Translations under genes and position numbers: made by a program
Notes under the pieces: model-generated
What the model was told of the DNA's origin: nothing
The model's input: only the letters and a program-made list of their open reading frames with translations
Databases searched by the model: none
Source of the DNA: Flavobacteriaceae bacterium
Lineage (GTDB): Bacteria; Bacteroidota; Bacteroidia; Flavobacteriales; Flavobacteriaceae
Direction of reading: 5' to 3'
Length of the DNA stretch: 64,000 nucleotides
Assembly: GCA_014075215.1 (NCBI GenBank)
Contig: CP046177.1
Span: 620,001-684,000 of the forward strand
Shown here: positions 54,547 to 62,310 of the stretch, piece after piece
How positions within the stretch are numbered: the stretch's first letter is position 1
How the letters are laid out: every line of letters starts with the position of its first letter

Positions 54547-55525
54547 ACCCGTTGTGCATTTTAAATAATGCTGATTTTAATGTTGTTGATATTTCTATTA
54601 AAGATAAATTTGTTGATGTATTGAATTACAGTTAAAGCAGATATCTTAGATATTATTCTTGTTTTAAATCCTTCAAAAGTTTTAGCATAGTTTCTTCGAA
54701 TCATAAACTGGTCATATAATTGTGAGAACAAAGTTTCTATACGTTTTCTAGATTTTCTAAAAATATAAGCTTGTTTCTTATACTGATTTTGATTATTTCT
54801 CATTGGTGTATTTAATTTAATATCATAGGTTTCAAATAAATTAAGTTGAACTTCTGCGGATAAATATCCTCTATCACCAATTAAAGTAGCGCTTTTAATC
54901 TGCATTTTAACCGCTTTAAGATAATTGATATCATGTACAGATGCTGGACTAAAATCGATACTCTGAAAAACACCGCTCACAGAACAAATTGCGTGCAACT
55001 TATACCCGTAATAATTAGTACCTTGAGATGCACAATAACCTTTGTCTGGAAAGGTATGCATTGTTTCTTTGCAGATTTTAGAACGATAACTTCTTGATAA
55101 TTTGCAAACTTCCAAAGGCATACTGTCAACGATAAAATAATTCTCAAATTCATTAAAGTAGGAAGCTAATTTTAATCGAATACTGTCCAAATGATCTAAT
55201 AATCTACGCCTTCTTTTGTTATAAACACTTCGTTCTATTTTCTGGTAAATTGCAATTGGGAGTTTCCTAAACAAATCATTCTCGCTATCAATTCCCATAA
55301 ATTCTACCGTTAAACTTAAACTGATGAGTTCTAAATCACTAAGTTTAGGTTCACGCCTTTGATAAATTAAAAGCTGTTCTTTTGATATTTTTCTTAATAC
55401 TTCCAATATTCTTTCGTAATTTGCATTTAAGTTGTTCATTATAAATGATTTGTGATTAAATCAATTTACTGATTTTCAGTAAGATGAACAACCTTTTTTG
55501 TCCTAAATCATAATGCACAACGGGT
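54547..55525 (-). mobile_element. IS982-family insertion sequence
   Basis: 979 bp with inverted ends ACCCGTTGTGCATT; identical ends bound the MITE at 51361-51543. One transposase gene on the minus strand. The neighbouring bases (ATA / TAT) extend the symmetry, so the target duplication cannot be fixed. Confidence 0.88.
54561..55439 (-). CDS. IS982-family transposase
   Basis: 292 residues. EPKLSDLELISLSLTVEFMG, FIVDSMPLEVCK, CASQGTNYYGYKLHAICSVS, IGDRGYLSAEVQ and RKRIETLFSQLYDQFMIRRN are the usual DDE_Tnp_IS982 landmarks. No lesion is seen, so it may be active and able to move the MITE. Confidence 0.93.
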   Translation of the reverse strand: MNNLNANYERILEVLRKISKEQLLIYQRREPKLSDLELISLSLTVEFMGIDSENDLFRKLPIAIYQKIERSVYNKRRRRLLDHLDSIRLKLASYFNEFENYFIVDSMPLEVCKLSRSYRSKICKETMHTFPDKGYCASQGTNYYGYKLHAICSVSGVFQSIDFSPASVHDINYLKAVKMQIKSATLIGDRGYLSAEVQLNLFETYDIKLNTPMRNNQNQYKKQAYIFRKSRKRIETLFSQLYDQFMIRRNYAKTFEGFKTRIISKISALTVIQYINKFIFNRNINNIKISII

Positions 55526-55555
55526 TATATTTATTTAACAATACCGAAAATTTAA

Positions 55556-55726
55556 CTAACAAAAAGCTTGTGGCTTAAGTCGTTTATTTTTTGTACTATA
55601 TTTGGGGTAAAGTCCAGTAATGTGTTCAACTATATTGAGTACGGTTTTACTACCTATGGTAGAAGTTAATGAAGCTATCTTGATATTGCATTGAGACAGT
55701 TGCTTTTCTATTTGTAATTTTGTCAT
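55556..55726 (-). CDS. Short hypothetical ORF, possibly 3'-truncated
   Basis: 56 codons from an ATG at 55726: MTKLQIEKQLSQCNIKIASL, then TVLNIVEHITGLYPKYSTKN. The stop lies 31 bp from the IS982 end. It looks protein-like, but the family is not recognised. It is divergent from the DUF6787-like gene. Confidence 0.35.
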   Translation of the reverse strand: MTKLQIEKQLSQCNIKIASLTSTIGSKTVLNIVEHITGLYPKYSTKNKRLKPQAFC

Positions 55727-55739
55727 TTAATTTTTTACC

Positions 55740-56054
55740 ATGGAAAAACTTAAAAAGCGTTGGGGGATTACTTCAAATATTCAAATTATACTTATTCTTA
55801 TAGTATTTGCCATTAATGGTTCTTTTGCTGCATGGGTGACAGCTCCTGTCACCGAGTTTGTCGGCTTAAAAAGTACAACAACAAATGGCTTTATCTATTG
55901 GTTTTTAAGGATTTTACTCGTTTTTCCTATTTATCAGTTAACATTGCTTGTTGTTGGATTTATTTTTGGTCAGTTTAGGTTCTTTTGGAATTTCGAGAAA
56001 AAATTTCTAATTAAAATCGGTTTTGGTTTTTTGTTTAAACATTCAAAAAAATAG
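55740..56054 (+). CDS. Small membrane protein (DUF6787-like)
   Basis: 104 residues with two membrane helices (IILILIVFAINGSFAAWVTA and FLRILLVFPIYQLTLLVVGF) and a basic end. It matches the DUF6787 family I recall from flavobacteria, often next to a Nudix gene. Function unknown. Confidence 0.75.
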   Translation: MEKLKKRWGITSNIQIILILIVFAINGSFAAWVTAPVTEFVGLKSTTTNGFIYWFLRILLVFPIYQLTLLVVGFIFGQFRFFWNFEKKFLIKIGFGFLFKHSKK

Positions 56055-56127
56055 TGAATGCATCTATATTTTTTTGATGAAAGCGGGAAAAAAGAACATT
56101 TTATAACCAATTATAAATGAATCCAGT

Positions 56128-56754
56128 ATGTATTTTTCGGATTTTTTGTCTAAAATAAACCAAATTCAAACTCAAAAATTAACAGGCCTAGACATTCAAT
56201 TCAAATTAGCTCCCAAACTTAGACTACAGTATGACAAGCAAAAAATAGCTGCCAATCATCCTAAAAAAGCAGCTGTTTTATCATTGTTTTATCCTACTAA
56301 AGAAAATAAGGTCTGCTTTTTATTGACACTCAGAGCTAATTATAATGGGAAACATGCAAATCAAATTAGTTTTCCCGGTGGCAAAATAGAAATAAATGAC
56401 CGCAATTTAAAAGAAACTGCTTTAAGAGAGGCTTCCGAAGAGACAGGTATTCTAAAAAAAAATATAAAGATCATACGGGAGGTAACCGATGTATACATTC
56501 CTCCCAGTAATTTTTTAGTAACTCCGTTTTTAGGATATACGGAAGTGAAACCGGAGTTTAAAAAAAACTACGAGGTATCGAAATTAGTTGAAGTATTGGC
56601 TGAAGATTTACTAAATGAACACAATAGATCGTCTACTATAATACAGACTTCTTATATGAAAAAAACGGAGGTTCCCTGTTTTAAATTGAATGACCATATT
56701 GTTTGGGGTGCAACAGCGATGATACTCAATGAAATCAAAGAATTGTTAAAATAA
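56128..56754 (+). CDS. Nudix hydrolase, CoA pyrophosphatase type
   Basis: 208 residues. The Nudix box is GKIEINDRNLKETALREASE followed by ETGI, and ANQISFPGG just before it marks the CoA-pyrophosphatase subgroup. Likely cleaves CoA or oxidised CoA to phosphopantetheine. It lies 60 bp before the acyltransferase gene. Confidence 0.9.
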   Translation: MYFSDFLSKINQIQTQKLTGLDIQFKLAPKLRLQYDKQKIAANHPKKAAVLSLFYPTKENKVCFLLTLRANYNGKHANQISFPGGKIEINDRNLKETALREASEETGILKKNIKIIREVTDVYIPPSNFLVTPFLGYTEVKPEFKKNYEVSKLVEVLAEDLLNEHNRSSTIIQTSYMKKTEVPCFKLNDHIVWGATAMILNEIKELLK

Positions 56755-56814
56755 CTTTAGCCCTTATAATACTTTTGTATTTTTGTTACTAACAAAGCAT
56801 ATAAATTATGATGA

Positions 56815-57624
56815 ATGCCTTTATTTAAAAGGAATCCTTTCGGGCATATTTTGTTTGTTAAGAAATGGCTGGTCAGAATTTTAGGAGTTATTTCTCATGG
56901 CAGATACAGAAGTTTTAATAATCTTCGGATTGAAGGTTCGGATATTATACGGAGCCTTCCTGATAATAATGTATTATTCATTTCCAATCATCAAACTTAT
57001 TTTGCAGATGTAGCTGCCATGCTACATGTTTTTAATGCTGCACTAAAAGGCAGAGAAGATACTATTAAAAATATAGGATATATATGGAATCCCAAATTGA
57101 ATATATACTATGTAGCAGCCGGAGAAACCATGCGTTCGGGTTTACTGCCTAAGATATTTGCCTATACCGGTTCTATTTCCATAGAAAGAACTTGGCGTAG
57201 TGCGGGCGAAGATGTAAACAGGCAAGTTAAAATGTCAGATATTTCCAATATCAGTAAGGCTTTAAATGATGGTTGGGTAATTACGTTTCCGCAGGGGACA
57301 ACTACTCCTTTTAAACCTATTAGGAGAGGTACTGTACATATTATTAAAAGTTATAAACCGATAGTTGTTCCTATTGTAATTGATGGTTTCAGACGATCTT
57401 TTGATAAAAAAGGGCTGCTTATAAAAAAGCGCAATGTTTTGCAATCTATGGTTATCAAAGAACCTCTGGATATAGATTATGAAAATGAATCCATAGCCGA
57501 TATTGTTACCAAAATTGAATATGCTATCGAACAGCACTCTTCTTTTTTAAAAGTGATAAGCATAGAAGAATATATGAAACAAGAGGCGGAATTAAATAAA
57601 AAAAGAGAATTTTGGAATTTATAA
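56815..57624 (+). CDS. 1-acyl-sn-glycerol-3-phosphate acyltransferase-like
   Basis: 269 residues. The H-x4-D motif is NHQTYFAD, followed by FPQGTTTPFKPIRRGTVHII, the glycerophosphate-binding region (FPEGTR in typical PlsC, here FPQGTT). Acts at the inner membrane in phospholipid or ornithine-lipid synthesis; the Glu to Gln variant makes the exact acceptor uncertain. Confidence 0.85.
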   Translation: MPLFKRNPFGHILFVKKWLVRILGVISHGRYRSFNNLRIEGSDIIRSLPDNNVLFISNHQTYFADVAAMLHVFNAALKGREDTIKNIGYIWNPKLNIYYVAAGETMRSGLLPKIFAYTGSISIERTWRSAGEDVNRQVKMSDISNISKALNDGWVITFPQGTTTPFKPIRRGTVHIIKSYKPIVVPIVIDGFRRSFDKKGLLIKKRNVLQSMVIKEPLDIDYENESIADIVTKIEYAIEQHSSFLKVISIEEYMKQEAELNKKREFWNL

Positions 57625-57739
57625 ATCAATTTGTTTTTTGATTGAGTGGCATGAATTAAAAAATTGAAAGATTGAACGATTAAAAGGTTAAAAGGTTAAA
57701 AAAGTTGAAAAATATTTTAATGATTCCTTTTAAATATTT

Positions 57740-57901
57740 GAGACCTTTGCAGAATTGATTTGGCAAAAAAGTTCGACGCCCGAAGAAAATTTTGAACCGG
57801 AATAACCTATTGGTTTTGAGGATTTAAAATTTTCGAGAAGGAAGAAATTTGAAATCAAATCAATTCAAGTACGGAATAGATCACTATTTTGCAAAGGTCT
57901 C
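57740..57901. mobile_element. 162-bp MITE, GAGACCTTTGCA family, copy B
   Basis: Terminal repeats GAGACCTTTGCA / TGCAAAGGTCTC. It is flanked on both sides by TATTT (57735-57739 and 57902-57906), as copy A is. Same length as copy A with a limited number of substitutions. It lies in the gap between the acyltransferase gene and oxyR; the rest of that gap shows no gene. Confidence 0.87.
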
Positions 57902-57995
57902 TATTTAATAGAAATCATCTTAACTTACACCATTTATCACTTGAAATTACCGGTATTAAATAAAAAAATAGCTGTTTTTTTTGAAAAGCGATAAC

Positions 57996-58003
57996 TATAT
58001 TTG
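57996..58003 (+). promoter_or_regulatory. -7 box for oxyR
   Basis: TATATTTG, 33 bp before the oxyR ATG, matches the Bacteroidota TAnnTTTG element. A well-spaced -33 TTG was not found, so the call is tentative. Confidence 0.35.
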
Positions 58004-58035
58004 ATAGATTTTAATCTACTATCAAAAATACTTAT

Positions 58036-58980
58036 ATGACTATTACACAATTAAAATCTCTCCTTTCGGTAGCAGAACACAAGAACTTTACAGTTGCAGC
58101 AGAACACAACTATATAACACAGCCTACATTAAGTATGCAAATTCAAAAATTGGAAGAAGAATTAGATGTTCAGCTATTTAACAGATCTAAAAAACCTGTT
58201 GAATTGACCGACATTGGTGCAAAAATAGTTCAGCAGGCAAAAATTGTTATGGATGAGAGTAACCGAATTACCGATATCGTCCATCAACATAAAGGCTTTA
58301 TCGGAGGTGAATTTAAACTCGGAATCATTCCAACGATAATGCCTACACTGCTTCCCATGTTTTTAATTAATTTTAGACATACATACCCAAAGGTAACACT
58401 CATTATAGAAGAATTGACCACCGAAGAAATTATACGAAAATTGACAGATGGCCATATAGATGCAGGTTTGGCTGCCACCCCGCTTGAAAATGGAACCATC
58501 AAAGAAAAGCCTTTGTATTATGAACCTTTTGTAGGTTTAATTCCGGAAGGGCATCGCCTTTTTAACAGTAGGCAAATTGATATCGATCAATTGGAGATGG
58601 ATGACATTCTTTTATTGGAAGACGGACATTGTTTTAAAGACAGTGTCATTAATTTATGCAGAACTTATAAAGAGGATAGTGCAAAAGGATTTCAACTGGA
58701 AAGCGGTAGTTTTGATACACTCATTAAATTGTCCAAAGATGGATTGGGAATGACTTTACTCCCTTATTTACATACTTTAGACTTAAGTGAGAAAGACAGA
58801 AAATATTTGAGAGAATTTACGGCTCCGCCCCCTGCAAGAGAGGTAAGTTTGATTTATCATAAATCTCAATTGAAGATGCAGATAATAGAGGCTTTAAAAG
58901 ATACCATTGACGGAGTGGTAAGAGGTGCTATTTCTTTTAGCGATGTAAAAATTATCAGCCCTTTACAAAATGAATCATAA
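58036..58980 (+). CDS. oxyR: Hydrogen peroxide-inducible regulator OxyR (LysR family)
   Basis: 314 residues. The winged HTH is MTITQLKSLLSVAEHKNFTV through TQPTLSMQIQKLEEEL. The redox cysteines are conserved in DGHCFKDSVINLCRTYK, in the position of C199 and C208 of the E. coli protein. It should activate peroxide-defence genes when these form a disulfide. Confidence 0.93.
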   Translation: MTITQLKSLLSVAEHKNFTVAAEHNYITQPTLSMQIQKLEEELDVQLFNRSKKPVELTDIGAKIVQQAKIVMDESNRITDIVHQHKGFIGGEFKLGIIPTIMPTLLPMFLINFRHTYPKVTLIIEELTTEEIIRKLTDGHIDAGLAATPLENGTIKEKPLYYEPFVGLIPEGHRLFNSRQIDIDQLEMDDILLLEDGHCFKDSVINLCRTYKEDSAKGFQLESGSFDTLIKLSKDGLGMTLLPYLHTLDLSEKDRKYLREFTAPPPAREVSLIYHKSQLKMQIIEALKDTIDGVVRGAISFSDVKIISPLQNES

Positions 58981-58989
58981 AAACTGATA

Positions 58990-60609
58990 TTATCCGTACA
59001 TTTTTACTCTTAACTCCTTAATTTTGGCATCTTCCAAATATTCGTCAAAAGTAGTATACCTGTCTATTACCCCTTTTGGAGTGAGTTCAATAATTCTGTT
59101 AGCAACAGTTTGTGCAAATTCGTGGTCGTGGGTGGAAAACAATACAGTTCCTTTAAAATTAATTAAGGAATTATTCAATGCTTGAATCGATTCCAGATCC
59201 AAGTGATTTGTCGGCTCATTCAATACTAAAATATTGGCTCTTTTCATCATCATTCTGGACAGCATACAACGCACTTTTTCTCCCCCGGACAGTACATTGC
59301 TTTTCTTTAGAGCTTCTTCTCCGGAAAAAATCATTTTTCCTAAAAAACCACGTAAAAATACCTCTTCGCGTTCTTCTTCCGTCTGTGCATATTGGCGTAA
59401 CCAATCTATCAAATTCAAATTTCCATCCTGAAAAAAACCCGAATTATCCAATGGTAAATACGATTGTGTTGTTGTAATTCCCCATTCAAATTTTCCCGAT
59501 TCCGCTTTTTCATTATTCATAATAATTTGATAAAATGCAGTAATAGCTCTGGAATCTCTGGAAATAATAGCCACCTTATCCCCCCTGCTTAAATTGATAT
59601 GCACATTACTAAATAAGGTTTCGCCTTCAAAAGTTTCACTCAACCCTTCAACATTCAAAATCTGGTCTCCGGCCTCTCGTTCACTTTTAAAAATAATTGC
59701 CGGATACCTTCTGCTGGAAGGTTTAATTTCGTCTATATTTAATTTTTCAATCATCTTTTTTCTACTGGTCGCCTGTTTAGATTTGGCTACATTAGCAGAA
59801 AATCGCCTGATAAATTCCTCTAGTTCTTTCTTTTTATCTTCGGCTTTTTTGTTTTGCTGCGCTCTTTGTTTGGCTGCCAGCTGGCTAGACTCATACCAAA
59901 AAGTATAATTTCCCGAATAGTGATTAATTTTACCAAAATCAATATCGGAAATATGTGTACATACTGCATCTAAAAAATGCCTGTCGTGCGATACTACAAT
60001 TACAGTATGGTCATAATTTGCCAAAAAATTCTCCAACCAGGCAATTGTTTCAAAATCCAGATCGTTTGTAGGCTCGTCCATGATTAATACATCCGGATTG
60101 CCAAATAAAGCCTGGGCAATTAATACACGTACTTTTTGTTTACCATCCAAATCCCTCATCAGAGCATAATGCAAATCTTCTTTAATCCCCAGATTTGACA
60201 GCAATGCTGCTGCATCGGAATCTGCATTCCAACCGTTCATTTCTTCAAATTGTACTTGTAATTCTCCTATTTTTTCTGCATTTTCATCTGTATAATCCGC
60301 ATATAAGGCATCAATTTCTTTTTTTATTTTAAATAATTCTTTATTCCCCATTACCACCGTTTCCAGTACGGGAAATTCATCAAAAGCATAGTGATCTTGA
60401 GATAATACGGACATTCGTTTCCCCGGATCCAGGTATACCTGACCGGAAGCGGGTTCTTGTTTTCCTGACAAGATTTTTAAAAAAGTAGATTTTCCGGCAC
60501 CATTAGCACCGATAATACCGTAACAATTTCCTTGAACAAATTTTGTATTTACCTCATCAAACAAGACCCTCTTACCAAACTGTACAGATAAATTAGAAAC
60601 CGATAACAT
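58990..60609 (-). CDS. ABC-F family ATPase
   Basis: 539 residues with two ABC domains and no membrane segments. Walker A GANGAGKST is in the first domain. The second has LSGGEKVRC as signature and VLNEPTNHLDLESIQALNNS as Walker B. Between them lies the P-site tRNA-interaction linker (SSQLAAKQRAQQNKKAEDKK). A translation factor of the YbiT/EttA group acting on ribosomes. It converges with oxyR, 9 bp apart. Confidence 0.93.
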   Translation of the reverse strand: MLSVSNLSVQFGKRVLFDEVNTKFVQGNCYGIIGANGAGKSTFLKILSGKQEPASGQVYLDPGKRMSVLSQDHYAFDEFPVLETVVMGNKELFKIKKEIDALYADYTDENAEKIGELQVQFEEMNGWNADSDAAALLSNLGIKEDLHYALMRDLDGKQKVRVLIAQALFGNPDVLIMDEPTNDLDFETIAWLENFLANYDHTVIVVSHDRHFLDAVCTHISDIDFGKINHYSGNYTFWYESSQLAAKQRAQQNKKAEDKKKELEEFIRRFSANVAKSKQATSRKKMIEKLNIDEIKPSSRRYPAIIFKSEREAGDQILNVEGLSETFEGETLFSNVHINLSRGDKVAIISRDSRAITAFYQIIMNNEKAESGKFEWGITTTQSYLPLDNSGFFQDGNLNLIDWLRQYAQTEEEREEVFLRGFLGKMIFSGEEALKKSNVLSGGEKVRCMLSRMMMKRANILVLNEPTNHLDLESIQALNNSLINFKGTVLFSTHDHEFAQTVANRIIELTPKGVIDRYTTFDEYLEDAKIKELRVKMYG

Positions 60610-60800
60610 TTTTGTGCTTTTAAATTTGCTGCAAAAGTATAAAAATGATTTATTTTGTCTACCCTATTAAACCCTGTTTTTAAAGCCGGGTAAAGAATTC
60701 ATCTAATGTTCAATTGATAAAAATGAGCTCTTTTAACAAGGTATTAACAAGCAAACCTTTAATTGATACTTATTTTTGTAATATGATCATTGTTTTAAAG

Positions 60801-62177
60801 ATGTCAGCGAAACTTAAATTAGTTACATATGTACTGCTATTCATAACTCTAACAGGTTGTATATCTGAAAAAGAGAGTATTACTTATTTTGGAGGCAAGA
60901 TTATAAATCCAAAAGACAATTGTGTAATTTTATATGAGAAAGAAGCAATTGTAGATACTTTTTATTTAGATGATAAGAATAAATTTTTAGGTAAGTTACA
61001 TAATATTTCGGGAAGCTTATTTGTATTTAAACACGGACCCGAGCATCAATACCTTTATTTAGAACCTGAAGATAGTGTATTGATTCGTTTAAATACCTGG
61101 GATTTTGATGAATCTCTCGTTTTTAGTGGTAAAGGTGCCAAAAGAAATAACGTATTAATAGATTGCTTTTTAGATGCCGAAAAAGATGATACGTCTTTTT
61201 ATAATCTATATAACCTCTCTCCCGCCCGATTTAAAAATAAAGTATCCCTACTGGAAAAACAAAAAAAAGCGAGATTAAAAGAGCTGCTGTCCAGATTTGA
61301 AAACGAATCTCAGGAGTATAAAAAGCTTTTGGAAATATCGTTAACGTATCCTGTATACAGGAGGTTGGAAAATTACCAGCTTGCACATAAAAGGGCAAAT
61401 CGTGATCTCATAAATGAAAAAATCGATGAAACTTTTTTTGCACATCGAAAGTTTATTGATTTTGAGAAGGATACCATTATGTACTACAGTGCATACAGAG
61501 ATTATATCGTAAGTTATTTATACAATACTGTAAGCAGTGCAGGTCATAAATTGTATTCGGATGAATTTACCACCGAATTACTACATACTATAGATAACCA
61601 TTTTCACTCGGAAGAAAATAGAAATACGCTGCTCAGACAAACCATCATCTCTCATTTTTATAGAAAATCAAGTTGTGATTTTAACACAAATGCTTTTGAA
61701 ACCTTTCTAAAATTGACCTCTAATAATGAGGATGTTGCATTGATAAAACGTTTAATAAATGACACAAAAAAAATCAATAAAGGGAAAAAACTGCTCAATT
61801 TTAAAATTACAGATTTAAACGGCTCCAATCATTCTATTAACCAAGTAATTAAAGGAAATGATGCGGTATTATATTTTTGGAATTCAAAGTATGTAACCAA
61901 AGAATATTTGTATTCTAAAGTCAATTATTTATCAAGAAACCATCCTAATATAAAGTTTATAGGGATACGAATTGATGGCCCTCATAAAGATCATATCAAA
62001 AAATTAGATATCAAATCTCAATATTATATCAGTCAAAATAGCGTTGCTAATGAGTTTTTAACGAGTAAACTCCCCAGGACACTTCTAATTAATGAAAAAG
62101 GAATTGTTGTAAATGCATATGCCTCCTTGTCATCTCAAAATATTTACAACCAGATAGCAAACCTGGCAAAAAACTAG
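60801..62177 (+). CDS. TlpA-like thioredoxin-fold lipoprotein without CxxC
   Basis: 458 residues from the ATG at 60801; the lipoprotein signal is VLLFITLTGCISEKE. In-frame ATGs upstream (60714, 60783) would hide the signal and are unlikely. A DUF4369-like N-domain, a long helical middle and a C-terminal thioredoxin fold (DAVLYFWNSKYVTKEYLYSK, PRTLLINEKGIVVNA with the cis-Pro) are visible. The redox C-x-x-C is replaced by N-S-K-Y, so it is probably not an oxidoreductase. Confidence 0.8.
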   Translation: MSAKLKLVTYVLLFITLTGCISEKESITYFGGKIINPKDNCVILYEKEAIVDTFYLDDKNKFLGKLHNISGSLFVFKHGPEHQYLYLEPEDSVLIRLNTWDFDESLVFSGKGAKRNNVLIDCFLDAEKDDTSFYNLYNLSPARFKNKVSLLEKQKKARLKELLSRFENESQEYKKLLEISLTYPVYRRLENYQLAHKRANRDLINEKIDETFFAHRKFIDFEKDTIMYYSAYRDYIVSYLYNTVSSAGHKLYSDEFTTELLHTIDNHFHSEENRNTLLRQTIISHFYRKSSCDFNTNAFETFLKLTSNNEDVALIKRLINDTKKINKGKKLLNFKITDLNGSNHSINQVIKGNDAVLYFWNSKYVTKEYLYSKVNYLSRNHPNIKFIGIRIDGPHKDHIKKLDIKSQYYISQNSVANEFLTSKLPRTLLINEKGIVVNAYASLSSQNIYNQIANLAKN

Positions 62178-62310
62178 TTCGGCAATTTTTAATTCTGTTT
62201 ATTTACTGTACATTTGCCTGATTTTAATAAAGTTTTTGCTTTCCTAAAAATCAAAGTCGTATATCAATAAGATTTACAGGCGGGCATCTTTGAATCTGCA
62301 AATACACAGC

